Source of the DNA: Isoetes taiwanensis
Lineage: Eukaryota > Streptophyta > Lycopodiopsida > Isoetales > Isoetaceae
Length of the DNA stretch: 64,000 nt
Direction: 5' to 3'
Assembly: GCA_021234155.1 (NCBI GenBank)
Contig: JAJEKV010000103.1
Location: 1,366,001-1,430,000, forward strand
Part shown: positions 32,849 through 43,950 of the stretch, one piece after another
Numbering within the stretch: position 1 is the first letter of the stretch
Layout of the letters: each line of letters starts with the position of its first letter
Notes under the pieces: model-generated
Databases searched by the model: none
The model's input: the letters and a program-made list of their open reading frames with translations, nothing else
Told to the model about the DNA's origin: nothing
Position numbers and translations under genes: made by a program

Positions 32849-35839
32849 TCACTCTTGAAGGTACCCTTCACACTCGCGCGAAAACACACTAGAACCAACA
32901 AGCTTCTTTCGCCTCTTCCGACACTCCACGAATGGAACTGGCCTCACCAATGTTTTTCCATTGAAGTCCTCCACAATGCATAGACTGGGTGCAGCAACAG
33001 TGTCTAACTTGCAACTCGTCAGTCTCTCCAACTTCAAACTAAGCTCCCGTAGCAGGAAATCTGCCTCCAATGCAAGCTGTGGGCTACTAGGTATGGTCTC
33101 CCTAATACGGGCCATGCTGGCATTTATGCTACTCGCAATTCTTGTGGTGGGGGAAATCTTCTTCTCACCAATGCCATCCTCAGGTACAAGCTTCTCCTCG
33201 CCATTGTCATCCTCCAACCCTTGTACCAATGTGCAAGTATCCTCTGGACTGGATGGTGCCCTGTTATCAAGAAAACCATCATCGTATGCCTCTCCAAATG
33301 CCCTCAAGTTCTCCAAACTATCAGCTTGAGAACCATGCAATGTTCCATAAACCCTTAAAATGTCCTCCTCACTGTACTTGGCCATCATTTGGATCACTTT
33401 GACCTGGTGTTTGCACATGTTGCCTTTCATACCCCAAGGGCAGTCACAAGATGACCAATGCTCATGGGCAACATCCACAAGGTAGGGCACAGCCTCTCGG
33501 CTGGCATCCCATGCATCCATATTTTGACTCCACACTTCTGCCCTCCCTTCTTTGAAGTTCAACCATCTAACAGCCTCATCAGGAATGACACGTGCCCCTA
33601 TAATTGTCTCAACTATGTGCTCCTGTCTCTTATTCACTTTGAAACCCTTATCCTTCTTGAACCTGTCATAGAGAAGGTGTGTTTCCAATCTACAAGTGAG
33701 CATGTAGATCAACCAGTCAATCCTCCTACCTCTCAAGGCATGCTTCGAAACCCCTAGCTTTCTCTTTATTTGGTTGTGATAAGCCTCTATAGCAGCATTT
33801 GTCTCTTGGTTGGTATGAGGATACATTCTTGTATCAATGATCCAAGTGGTGATGTTTTTAGTCCAAGTCCTGTTCATGTACTTAACAACCCTCTTCCAAG
33901 ATTTGTATTTCTCCTTGAACTTATCCAATAGCCTCAAAGCTTCCCTCTCACAAGCTTCCACATAATCCTTACCAAATCTTCCATCCCCTTCCACATGTGT
34001 GTTATACATTATGTGGCCAAGGTCCTTAAACATCTCCCCTCTAACCTTCTTATTCTTCACATGCTTCAAGAGCATTTTCATCCAATTTATCCTCACATGC
34101 CAAAGGCACAATTGTATTCTACAATTAGGCCAAACCTTTTCCAATGCATTAATCTCTGCTTTGGCATCATCAACAATAAAACAAGAGGGTTCCCAAGTGG
34201 GATCCAGACCATGGATGTGATTCTTCAATGCAAAGAGCCAAGGTCGGATGTCCTCTTCTGCCTGGCTAGACGAGAGAACCCAAGCAACGGGTACACCATT
34301 TCCATGGTCATCGTATACTAGCAAGGTGTATAGGCTATAGCAATGGTCGTTTGTCTTGAAAGTTGAGTCCATTGCTACAACATCATTCTTGCCATGTTCC
34401 AAGAGAATCTTCATCTGAAAGGGAGTGATTATCCCTAGAATAAATGGTACACCTTCTTGGTACAAGAACACTGATTCTGGGTGCAATTCTACCCACATCC
34501 TTACACTCAAAGCAACATCTTGGTGTAACATCCAAGTGTCCAATGCTATCTTCCTGGACAAATTGTAGAGATCATCCATGTGAAGGAATTGATCTCTATT
34601 CTTCACATTATTCGGATCCATCCTCTTCTTTAGAGCCCATTGCTCTTCATGTTGCCTGTAGACCTCCTGTGGGGTGTGATTCTGTATCAAATGATTCCTA
34701 GCCCAATATTTCTTCTCTTTTGATAACCAAGGAGCTACTTCGTGTCTGGTCTTGGCACATTGAGGATCATTAACACCATGACATACTTTGCCTTCCAGGT
34801 CAATGTGTTCCATCTCATGAAAGATTATTTTGGTGCATTCGGGCAATTGCTTCGTGGTGAAATGGCACCTACACCCTCTCTTGATGCTCATACCCCTCTG
34901 TCTCTTTGAGTATGATGGGTCAATCCTCTTTGCTTCAGCAACCATAGCTTTGGTTGTCTTGTGCTTTACTTCACGAGGTTGCTTACGAAGATCTTTTGGC
35001 CCATAGCCACAGTGGTAGCTAAAACAAAAAAACCAAACTTCAATTACTATGTGAAACATTCAAACATATATGAAACATTCAAACATATATGCACTAACAA
35101 ACCAGCACCACCTAAGGCCTAAGGCAGCATTAACTAACTTGCATTAAATAGGGCCACATTAACCACTACTACTAACTAAGGCCACATTAACCACCACCAA
35201 AGGCCACATAGACCACCACCTCCCTTTGCCAAATTAAATTGCACTTAGGGCCCTGCACTAAGTATGGCCACATTAACCACTACTAAAGGTCACATTAACC
35301 ACCCAAAGGCCACATTAACCACTTATTAAACCACCCAATGCCTGAGGCAACAGACTATGGCCACATTAGCCATCACTCAGTTCAAAATCACTACCTCCCT
35401 TTCCTAAACTTACCACCAGTACCACCACATTAACAACCACTGACCTCATGATCTTCAGATGGGCATGCTCGTCAACGCGCTTCTTTACCTGTCCAGAATC
35501 TCTTCACCGAGACCATTGCTTATAAAATGTAGTATTAAACCCTGGATAATTCTGCTCCCCAGTGATGAAGTCTGAAACTCTGTTTGTAGGAATATAGCAG
35601 CAAGGAACAGCAACAGAGCCACTGTTTGCGACTGTGTGGTGATCTTCCATTTCCCATATCAGATCCTTCCTTACGGGCCTGGGGGAGGATCTTGAATGGG
35701 AAGGATCTGAATTGGGGAGTATCTTGAATGGGGCCTTCGAAATAATTTGCTGCTTACAGGGTTTTCCCAAAAGAATTGAAAGAGCCAACCATTAACAACT
35801 TACCTTCTCCACCCCCGGATCAATTACGTCGGCCGCCAT
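32849..35839 (-). CDS. MULE transposase (three exons, one in-frame TGA)
   Basis: Exon 1 is 35839-35804 (MAADVIDPGVEK). Exon 2 ends at 35445 (HAHLKIM) and probably begins near 35704. Exon 3 is 35018-32849. Exon 3 shows a FLYWCH/FAR1-like Cys-His zone (YHCGYG, GCRCHF), then the MULE DDE core: VVAMDSTFKTN, CFIVDDAKAEI, the C-x2-H pair CLWHV and the Glu in NAAIEAYH. A SWIM zinc finger CDCPWGMKGNMCKH lies near the C-terminus. It cuts and rejoins the element ends. Exon 2 has one TGA after KQWSR (about 35507), probably from CGA, followed in frame by RDSGQVKKRVDEH. Otherwise the coding sequence is open. A domesticated gene is the alternative, but matching TIRs argue for a transposon. Confidence 0.85.
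35100..35440. repeat. MULE minisatellite within transposase intron 2
   Basis: Inverted-orientation units (GGCCACATTAACCAC) fill the intron between exons 2 and 3 (35444-35019). Confidence 0.8.
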
Positions 35840-35993
35840 CTCCTACAAGCCGGCGGATTCAAGTAGTAGCAGGGAAGGGGAATGGGTAGAAGGGGATTTT
35901 TGATCCGAAGGGAATTTCTTTGGGAGCAAGGCATTTCAACAGGCTGAAGAGGTTGAATGACCTTATTCCTGCGCGAACTATCCATTTCACGTA

Positions 35994-36233
35994 CAGGAGT
36001 GTAGGACAGAAATCATAGAAGTGAATTGGGCAGGTTGCAGTTAATGCATAAGGGGCATAGCGTGGGATATGCATGGTTGCTGAAGCATGGCACCCCCTCT
36101 GCCCCATGAATGGGGCATGGCTGCGAAAACCCATGGGGATCAAGTGGATCGATGGGTTGGATGGGGATGGAGTGGCCGATAATGGAATTTCTGGCCACAT
36201 TAACCCGATCTCGCTTGATATATACGGACTTCC
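35994..36233 (-). repeat. MULE right terminal inverted repeat
   Basis: Matches the left TIR. In element orientation it carries GGGTTAATGTGGCCAG near its outer end, one unit of the internal minisatellite, where the left TIR has a shorter unrelated stretch. Just outside, GTCCGTATATATC is repeated. Confidence 0.85.
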
Positions 36234-37525
36234 GATATATACGGACAGTTGCAACTACAAATAACACAACAAATAACGCATAAACCATTGATTCAGTATA
36301 CACTTGAAGTGAAGTAACAGCTAGACTTAGCATTTCATTTTAATATATTGTATTGCATGGAATGCAAATAAGACGTCAAACAATCCTTGATAAGGACATA
36401 GATTTCATTTTTGTACTCTCCAGTATATGCTCCATTTTCAAAACACCGAAACTAATGTTGTTTGCGATGTCGCTTATATAGTATCAGGCTTGTTGAATGA
36501 CTTCTATACATAGAATACAATGATTAAAATACATTAGACATGCAAGCTTGAATAATTTAAAAACCTAATCTGACATGGCTTGATTGCAAAATCATTTACC
36601 TAACACTGGGTATATCCTATCATAGTCGTTCTCTTCTCAAACCTGCATCAAACCATAGGGCACGCCTTAACTATAAAAGCCATGAAACACACAAACAATA
36701 TATTTGCCATACAGTTGAACTGAAGCAACATATATTAGCATTTCCTTTCATAGATGCGTTCTATTTCATGGAATGCAATTAAGATATCAGAACATTCTTG
36801 TAAAGCACAAAAACTTGTGAGCAAATTTACCTGAATTTCATTTTTGTGGTCTCAAGTTGTGGATGCCATTAAACTCAAATGCAAGGCCATTATCTGCAAC
36901 ATTTTAGAAACCAATTGCAATTGATTCATACCTTGTGACTCTGCAGTTACCAAAATGGTATTGTTTTAATGTCCATCGTTACCATTTCCATGTTTTTTTT
37001 GTCTACCCGTTTTGATGCAAGGCAAGTAACCCCAGCTTGGAGGCTGCCATGAATGCAGCAACAAAGATTACAGAGCTTCCTAATGCTCCTAGACATGTTG
37101 TCTTCATCATTGCCCATAACGAATTTCCGTCATTCGAACACATGATAAAGGAAATGGAAATACTTTAATGATACAATAGATAGGTGCAACGAGATTAGCA
37201 GAACTTAGACAAATCGATTTTAGCACTTCACATTTCATACTCTTTTGATTGAGACTCAAGGAAGCTGTGCCCTAATCAAGCAAAGTGCATGCAAACAATT
37301 TTAGAAAACGGAGCAATCTTATTTCAAAGATATTTGGCGGAGCATTTTTACAAATTCGGCCGTTGAGTTCTAAATACAATAGAAAAGCAGACCAGAAGAA
37401 CTGCTTACATTTGGACAACCCAAAAGAGGTCGCAGATATTTAGGTAAACACTCCAAAACCACAGAATATGCAACAGAAGGGATCGCCTGTACACTTTGAA
37501 GACTGCCTCAAATATTTTCGACCAA
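36234..37525. other. No gene; diverged direct duplication
   Basis: Segments at about 36290-36425 and 36705-36860 share blocks such as TTAGCATTTC, CATGGAATGCAA and ATTTCATTTTTGT in the same order. The 29-base repeat that also borders the left MULE end lies at 36462-36490. Confidence 0.5.
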
Positions 37526-37777
37526 CTACAAATTTATCAAACTCGGTTCATTGGAACCAGAGGCGGAGCCTGAGCCCAAATAGATGTAGAAGCTTTGTAG
37601 AAAAATCAAAAGTATGCTAGGAGGAGGAGCCATGCCAGACCATCCACCGCCATAGCCGCACGGCACATTACCAGAATCTAACGGAGAGGATTGCCCAGAA
37701 ACTTTTAAGGGAACAAAAAAGAAAAAAAGGAAAATCACAATATAAGTTACATATGTAGAGACAACACTATGGGTCAT
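37526..37777 (-). CDS. Possible small secreted protein, unidentified
   Basis: 83 codons. Residues 1-27 form a convincing signal peptide (hydrophobic run FLFFFFVPLKVSG), followed by a short Pro/Ser/Gly-rich part and a second hydrophobic patch. Arabinogalactan-type small proteins have this plan, but no diagnostic motif is present. No supporting exon or neighbour is seen, so a chance frame is quite possible. Confidence 0.25.
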   Translation of the reverse strand: MTHSVVSTYVTYIVIFLFFFFVPLKVSGQSSPLDSGNVPCGYGGGWSGMAPPPSILLIFLQSFYIYLGSGSASGSNEPSLINL

Positions 37778-38890
37778 CTTCTATAATTGTTCGTGTATTT
37801 GGGTTTGGTTTCTATTCAAAATGTCACATGTTGTTAGATTTGGAGGCCAATGTAAATGTATACTTCGCATTGCTAGTGTAAATGTATACTTCGCATTGGA
37901 TTGCGGTAACCAGAAAATATCTTCTGAATTTGTTCATGAAGCTACAATAAAGATTTATATGACTAAGATGTTTGTGTAATATAGAATTGCAAGAGGACAT
38001 GATTTTGGAATTGTTAAAAATGATAAAGCCAAAGATATTAGTCATCTTCTTAAGCTCCAGTTGATAATGCACTAATTTTATGCTCCAGTTGATATCCTTA
38101 TTGCTCTATCCTTATTGCTTTTTTTCGATCATTGGATCGAAGCATTATTCCATGAATGTGCCAAATCAAGGGTTGTGGAATTTCCACATCAGACCCACGT
38201 ATACGCCTACGCACCCCATACGCTGTTTCTACGTATCTACGTACACCTAATACTTTAATGCATACAAATAAATAGTGAAGGTGATAGCATTGCATTTACA
38301 AGAGATACACAGTAACATAACATAACAGTGAACGAAAGTGAACAGGTCACATGTATTGCATTGGCAGATGTGCATATCTGAAAACAACAGTCATGAAACA
38401 AGCTTCAAGAAGAAGCTTCCACAAAGGGCATGCATGCCCAAAACGTCTGTACATAAGCAGAACATGAACAGAACTCCAAAACAACGGACATGAGGGAACA
38501 AGAGTCATGAAATTATCCAACAAGATTCAAGAGCAGGCTTCCACAGAAGGCGTGCATGCCCAAAAGCTCCTGCCAAGACGCTCCAATTCATATACTACAT
38601 GTACATAGAAGCCTGAAGAAGACCCCCTGTCACACACAATCCTCCCACCTAAACACATTTCCAAGAAACAAAACAGCAGATGCACCTTATATTACACAGC
38701 AAAACTTTGCATTCATGAAGAACTCTTGTATTCACAAAAAACAGTGCTGCCTTTACAAAGGACTCCAAGGAGCACCCAACGAAACCTCAGCCCATATGCA
38801 TCTTGTGCCGCATTCTCAGTCATTCCAATTGTACAACTCCAGCTTACCTCGCCCCTGTACTAGTGGCGTGACGTTAAAACTACTATCTAT
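37778..38890. other. No recognisable gene
   Basis: AT-rich. The stretch 38390-38570 holds two related blocks (AAGAAGCTTCCACA...GCATGCCCAAAA and GCAGGCTTCCACAGAAGGCGTGCATGCCCAAAAG). It may be the 3' untranslated region of the minus-strand gene that follows. Confidence 0.4.
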
Positions 38891-39510
38891 CTATCTATCC
38901 ATCCACACAGTAGCAATTGGAGCAGCAGCCAGACAACTAATGTACTTTTCAAGAAAGTTCGTTGCTGCAATAAATGACTGATGTGTCTCTACCATCTCCA
39001 GCACAGAGAACACAGACAATGGAAGAAAACGCTCCACAATTAGGCAATCGAAGAGCAAAGCTGATGAGCCCTCAATCAGCCCACACGCCACATAACTGCT
39101 ATCACCGAAGTATTCCTTCTTGAATATACAGAAGAACTTCTTCACCTCACTGGCAAGCAAGACAAAACTTTCCGGCACCGTCAATCCCATCTCAAGCGCG
39201 AGCATGCAACCTCCTGCTTATAAAACACTAACAAATACAGAGAAGCACGCATCCTGTAGCAACCCAGAGACCAAAATGCTGCCACAAACCCCCTTTTTGG
39301 CAAGGCATATGCCAAGGAGCCTCCAGGCCTGCATGGACACCATCTGGCCGCCCGGCATGCCTGCCATCTCCTCCAGCAAATAAGGGCGAGCATCAGTCGC
39401 CCGCCATGCTCGGACCAGCCCTGCCACGATTCTCTACCATGAAACCATACCCAGACGCCAAAAAACATTCTCGAAACCCTAACCCCCATTTCTCTCCCAA
39501 TCTTTGCCAA
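38891..39510 (-). CDS. C-terminal exons of an unidentified protein
   Basis: Minus-strand block 39205-38891 reads LEMGLTVPESFVLLASEVKKFFCIFKK... and ends ATVWMDR-stop; composition and length look genuinely coding. Upstream, a second block (39427-39218) reads LLEEMAGMPGGQMVSMQAW and LLGICLAKKGVCGSILVSG. A short intron ending near 39208 could join them. It may be the 3' end of the gene starting at 41163. I do not recognise the family. Confidence 0.4.
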
Positions 39511-40918
39511 AACCTTACTAACTGGATAATTTGGGAACCTTATAAGGGCATTGCATTTAAAGGGCCTTCTACTCCTGCTACTTGCTAAACATTGAGCTTC
39601 ACCATTTATGCTGGATAAACAATGCTCTGAGGCTAATTTACCAGTTGCATCTCTTCAAGATTTTTTTTTTCAACCTGTTGCTTTATAAGTATTTGCTATT
39701 GTGTAGGCAACTATAGAATTGACCACTACCGGAGAAACAAAAAACCATTTATGCTACACCATTTATATTGGATAAACAAAAAATATCTTCTGACCGTTAC
39801 ATGCAATTAAGAAAGAAGGCAGTTATGTGCATTATATTTTGGAGCAAGCTTACAAAGGAATATCTTTCTCCAATTGTATTGCAGAATGATTATAACTACT
39901 CACCTGCACTATAATGTTATTCAATGTCCTGCCAAAAATCGCTTCATATTAAAAACTTGTTTTCGCGTGAACAATGCTCTCCATGCTCTCCTTTGGACCA
40001 CTCTATTGCATGCAATTACTGGCTTTGCTGCTGCTATTCCTTCAAGTGGAACATTGCTAAATTGCTCACCTTGCAACAACAATATACGTCTTGTTCACAA
40101 TAACTGGATTTCAAGAATATTGAATGTTTCCCAAGACCATTCATATTTTTTAGATCATTTTCACACATTTTATAAACAAAGGAACAACTAATGCAACTAA
40201 AAGGCACATAAAAGCAAGTGCACCCAATTTTCTATAAAATCAACGGGAAAACATTGCAATCGCAGCCACATAAACATGTAGTTATGATCAAGGATATGAT
40301 ATATCTCCTCTATAGCTTCAACCAAGTCATGATACCGAAGAATAGATCTATCTCCTCATATGTGGTGCTTCTACACATCAGCAAAATATTGAAGAATGAA
40401 GCTGCCTAAAGAAAGATTAAATAATTCCACAGTGGGCAAGGAAAGTTCTAACCTGCAAAGAAGTATATAAGTTATGGTGGGTTTCTTGCTGGTTGTAGAA
40501 AAATAGCTTTCTACTAAGGTTCTCGAGAATTTAATTATGAGCTAAGAACAATATTTGAAAGATAGGGAAATGCTTGCTTGCAATCAGAACCTTCAGAGGA
40601 GCAAAGTAATGTGGTTTCCTCTCGCAGACTGATGCATAGTTCATGGATTAATGCCTGACCTAATCTCAAGCACATGTGGATCTTTATAGGAATGGCATCC
40701 AATTCTGTAACTCTGTTTTTGCCTTAGGAAGCATAGATTTAACAATGTGCTCGCAACAGCAGTCACAACAGAAAAATGATTCAAGTAAACATACGTGCTT
40801 GAGCTCTAAACAACTGGATATTGTTCTAAAGAAACAAAAGTAAACTGAAAGGAACCAAATTGACAAAGAATTAACAAAGGATTTCGATAAGGCATGACAT
40901 GATTGCTTTGAACTGTAC
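39511..40918. other. No clear gene
   Basis: AT-rich. If the exons at 41163-40919 and 39510-38891 belong to one gene, this is mostly intron with exons I could not identify. Confidence 0.4.
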
Positions 40919-41163
40919 CTCATTTGATGACCTAACTTGTGCCGTCTTGGATCATGCACAAGCCCTACGATTTTTATTTGTTTGGATCCTGCAAACAACT
41001 CCTGCCATATCCTGCCTATTTTTTATTTGCCCATGTTTTGCACTGCCTCGGATTCTGAAACCTACTTGGTCCAATTCACTCTTGGGATCTGAAACCGAGT
41101 TTTAATATAAGAAGAAGAAGTCTTACCTTCAACTGATGTGATGTTGCTGCGATTACTAGCCAT
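40919..41163 (-). CDS. First two exons of an unidentified gene
   Basis: Exon 1, 41163-41127, reads MASNRSNITSVE plus one base before GTAAGA. Exon 2, 40988-40919, follows TTGCAG and reads GSKQIKIVGLVHDPRRHKLG. The phases join exactly. GC content rises upstream of the start as in a 5' region. Family not recognised. Confidence 0.35.
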
Positions 41164-41805
41164 AGCATCTCCAGGTGAGTAGCCGCGATCTGCTGCGGCG
41201 AAACCCTCGTGCCGAATACTGTGGCGCCATAGCCTGTTGTTATGTGGAACGGGAAGGGGGAAGCCATTCTTGACCCCTAGACCGCCGAAGGCGCCGCACC
41301 GGATTCGCAGTCGGGGAAGCAAGAATGGCTGATGGAAAATCTTCCGGAAGGCAGACCCACTTGCCTTGACGTGTTTGTTTACAAGGTTTCTAGGAGAAAA
41401 GGAGCTTCAAAGGTTAAAATAAATCAACCAAGGCTTAAAACAGAATTAAAAGGACTCTTAAAAGTAACCTATAGGGGTTTTTTTAGAAAAAGGGAAGTGG
41501 GGCAGCTCTTACTCGATGGATTGTTTTGGTCCTCACTGTGGGATCTAGGGCTGGACCCAACACATCAAAGCATTATAATATAGGATAAGTATGTACGTAT
41601 GTCAGTATCAAACCTAGATTGGACGAGCGAGCTTGGCCAACACATCAAAGCATTATAAGTATGTATGAACGTCAGTATCAAACCTAGATTGGACAGGCGA
41701 TATTGGTCATCCGATTGGTGGATAAGATCTAATCTTTTAGATGGAGTGGATGCTTTGACCCAATGTTTGAGACTCACCCACTTCAATCCCATAGTCAAAA
41801 GGTTT

Positions 41806-42245
41806 TGGAAGTGGGAAACGAAAAATGCCAAAAAGGAAAGGGGAAAAGGGAAAAAGGTGAAGGGCACAAGGTGAAGAGGGAAAGGGAAAATAGAGGGGGG
41901 AAGAGGGAAAAGGAAATAGGAGAGAACAGAAAGGGAAAGGAAAAGGAAATAGAAAATGAGAAAAGGGAAGGTAAAACGAGAAAATGAAAAAGGGAGGGGA
42001 AAAAATGGAAGGAGAAAAAAGAAAAATGAAAAAGGCCGTGAGAAAATGAAAAAAAAAAAAGGAAAAGGAAAAGGGAAAATGTGAATGGAAAAAGGGGAAA
42101 AGCAAAATGAGAATGGAAAAAAGGAAAGAGAGGAGAAGGACAACAAGGGGAAAAAATGGAAGGGAAAAATACAAAAGGGGAAAAGAGAAAAGGGAAAAGC
42201 GAGAAGTGGGAAAATGGAAAAAGGGAAACGTGAAAAGGTAGCCTT
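41806..42245 (+). repeat. Polypurine tract of about 440 bases
   Basis: Almost only A and G on the plus strand (GGGAAAAGGG-type units). The three long overlapping minus-strand frames of Phe, Ser and Pro are artefacts of this composition. Such tracts can form triplex or other non-B DNA. Confidence 0.9.
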
Positions 42246-42358
42246 GGCACCTTCTTCTCCTGATCGCCATGTCGCCTTCCTGTCCCTGTAGCCTTGGCGT
42301 TCTTGCTGTCATAAGGTGCTTGCCTAAATCTATGCTATCTATGCATGCCCTCCTGAGC

Positions 42359-42970
42359 AAATTGGCCGGGCGCCCAATTTGGTCCAAGGGGGGACTAGTA
42401 GCCTTAAGTTTATCTTCCATGCTCCCCCGGGAAAATTGGGCAGGCATCCAATTTGGCCCCAGGGGGAACCCTCACTTGGAACTTTCCAATGCATGCCCCC
42501 TTGAGCAAATTGGGCGGGCGCCCAGTTTGGCCCAAGAGGGGATCAACAGCCTTAAGTTTAACTTCCATGCCGTCTCCGGGCAAATTGGATGGGCGTCCAA
42601 TTTGGCCCCGGGGGGGCCTCTCTTGGAGCTTTTCAATGCATGCCCCCTTGAGCAAATTGGGCGGACGCCCAATTTAGTCCAAAGGGGGACCAATAGCCTT
42701 GAGTTTATCTTCCATCCCTCCCCCTCGGACAAATTGGGCGGGCGCCCAATTTGGCCCCAGGGTGGACCCTCACTTGGAACTTTCCAATGCATGCCCCCTT
42801 GAGCAAATTGGGCGGGTGCCCAGTTGAGGGGACCAGTAGCCTTGAGTAACTTCCATGCCCCCTCCGGGCAAATTGGGCGGGCAATTTGGCCCCGTGGGCC
42901 CTCTCTTGGAACTTTCCAATGCATGCCCCCTTGAGCAAATTGGGCGGGCACCCAATTTGGTCTAAGGGGA
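42359..42970. repeat. Array of nine near-palindromes, spacing about 74 bases
   Basis: The core AAATTGGGCGGGCGCCCAATTT recurs, with small changes, at 42359, 42433, 42507, 42582, 42654, 42731, 42805, 42870 and 42937. Two alternating spacers make a higher-order unit of about 150 bases: one has CAGTAGCCTTAAGTTTATC, the other GGAACTTTCCAATGCATGCC. Several changes are compensated in the other arm (GGATGGGCGTCC, GGGCGGGCGCCC), which suggests that the inverted symmetry is kept. Confidence 0.9.
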
Positions 42971-43919
42971 CCAGCGACACTTAAGTTTATCTTCCAGTTC
43001 CCCCAACATCGCCCGACCCGTGGCCTGTCGAGGATACCAAGGTCGCCCGAACCCAGTGCAGAAGAGGGAGAGTCCTCTGAAGAGGAAGCGATCCATGAAT
43101 CAGGCAAGCATAAAGGAGAACCCATTATTGATTCGTCCTCCAAGTGACTCAAACATGCCATTCCACCCGAGAGCTCGCATGGTTCGGAGAGGGAGACCGG
43201 ATCTGAATCTGAATTTGATGAACGAACAATGCAGATTGTGAAGGCCACGCCATCTGCAGGTGACTTAACACAAGAGAGCAAGCATGAATTATCTCAGAGT
43301 GCCATTGTGAACATCAAGCACAGAGAGAGAATTTACCCTCTGGGGGTCAGCTTTGAGACTGAGATCGATGTGTTCAAGATGCAGAAAGCCCCGGCAAATG
43401 TGACATGTAGGGTCATCTGTCCAGAGCACTTAGACACTCTGTATGAATCATTTATAAGCTATCAGATGCACCTTCCGTGTGCTGATGTCATACCCTTTGA
43501 TCCAGAGACTGGGCACGCCATAAAGTGGAGGCCACAGATTTGAAAGATGCAGAGTTCTGGATTGTAAATGGCAACCATACCACAATAGTGGCTCAACTGC
43601 TTGCTACTCAAGCTTTGGCATGGCCGCCTGAAAGAAAGCACCTGGCAGAACTCATATTTTTTTATGCCAAAAGGAAATGACGGGTGCTAGCAGGAAATCT
43701 TACAGCCAATGAGTATGTTGGGGTGAACCAAAAGAATAATGACATCACAAAGAAGATTATACATGAAGAAGTTTTCTTTGAAGAAGTTCAACAGCTTCGA
43801 AACCAATGGGGGAAGCCAAAGAAGGACAAGCGCAGATAGTCCATTGGTGGACCTTATTCTGTAAGTATACTTCAACCTTTCTTGTTGATGCTCCCTCCCC
43901 TCAAGCTTGCCTTCTCGGG

Positions 43920-43950
43920 GGAAATTGTGTGGGCGCCCAATTTGGCCCCT
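43920..43950. repeat. Single palindrome copy in the ParB-like gene intron
   Basis: GAAATTGTGTGGGCGCCCAATTTGGCC-like sequence, the same core as in the flanking arrays, lies inside the intron with borders GTAAGT and TTGTAG. Confidence 0.8.

Larger units (their letters stand above)
23786..36233 (-). mobile_element. Mutator-like DNA transposon (MULE) with nested copia element
   Basis: TIRs of about 240 bases (23786-24026 and 35994-36233) start GGAAGTCCGTATATAT and match along nearly their full length. Between them are a transposase gene (35839-32849), two small paralogous genes (24379-24757 and 32069-31518), blocks of a GGTTAATGTGGCCAT minisatellite, and a 5.8-kb copia element. Without the copia element the transposon would be about 6.7 kb. 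All components except the copia fit one autonomous MULE. Target duplications are not clear at either end. Confidence 0.8.

Noticed and set aside
23757-36490. 29-base direct repeat as the MULE target-site duplication
   Set aside because: MULE duplications are usually 8-11 bases, and the right copy is 228 bases away from the TIR end. Kept only as an open observation.
41565-42447. Phe/Ser/Pro-rich proteins of 150-236 residues on the minus strand
   Set aside because: They are translations of the polypurine tract.
42269-43281. Long open frames on both strands across the palindrome array as proteins
   Set aside because: They come from a repeat that lacks stops in several frames, and they read as the same motif over and over with frames drifting between units.
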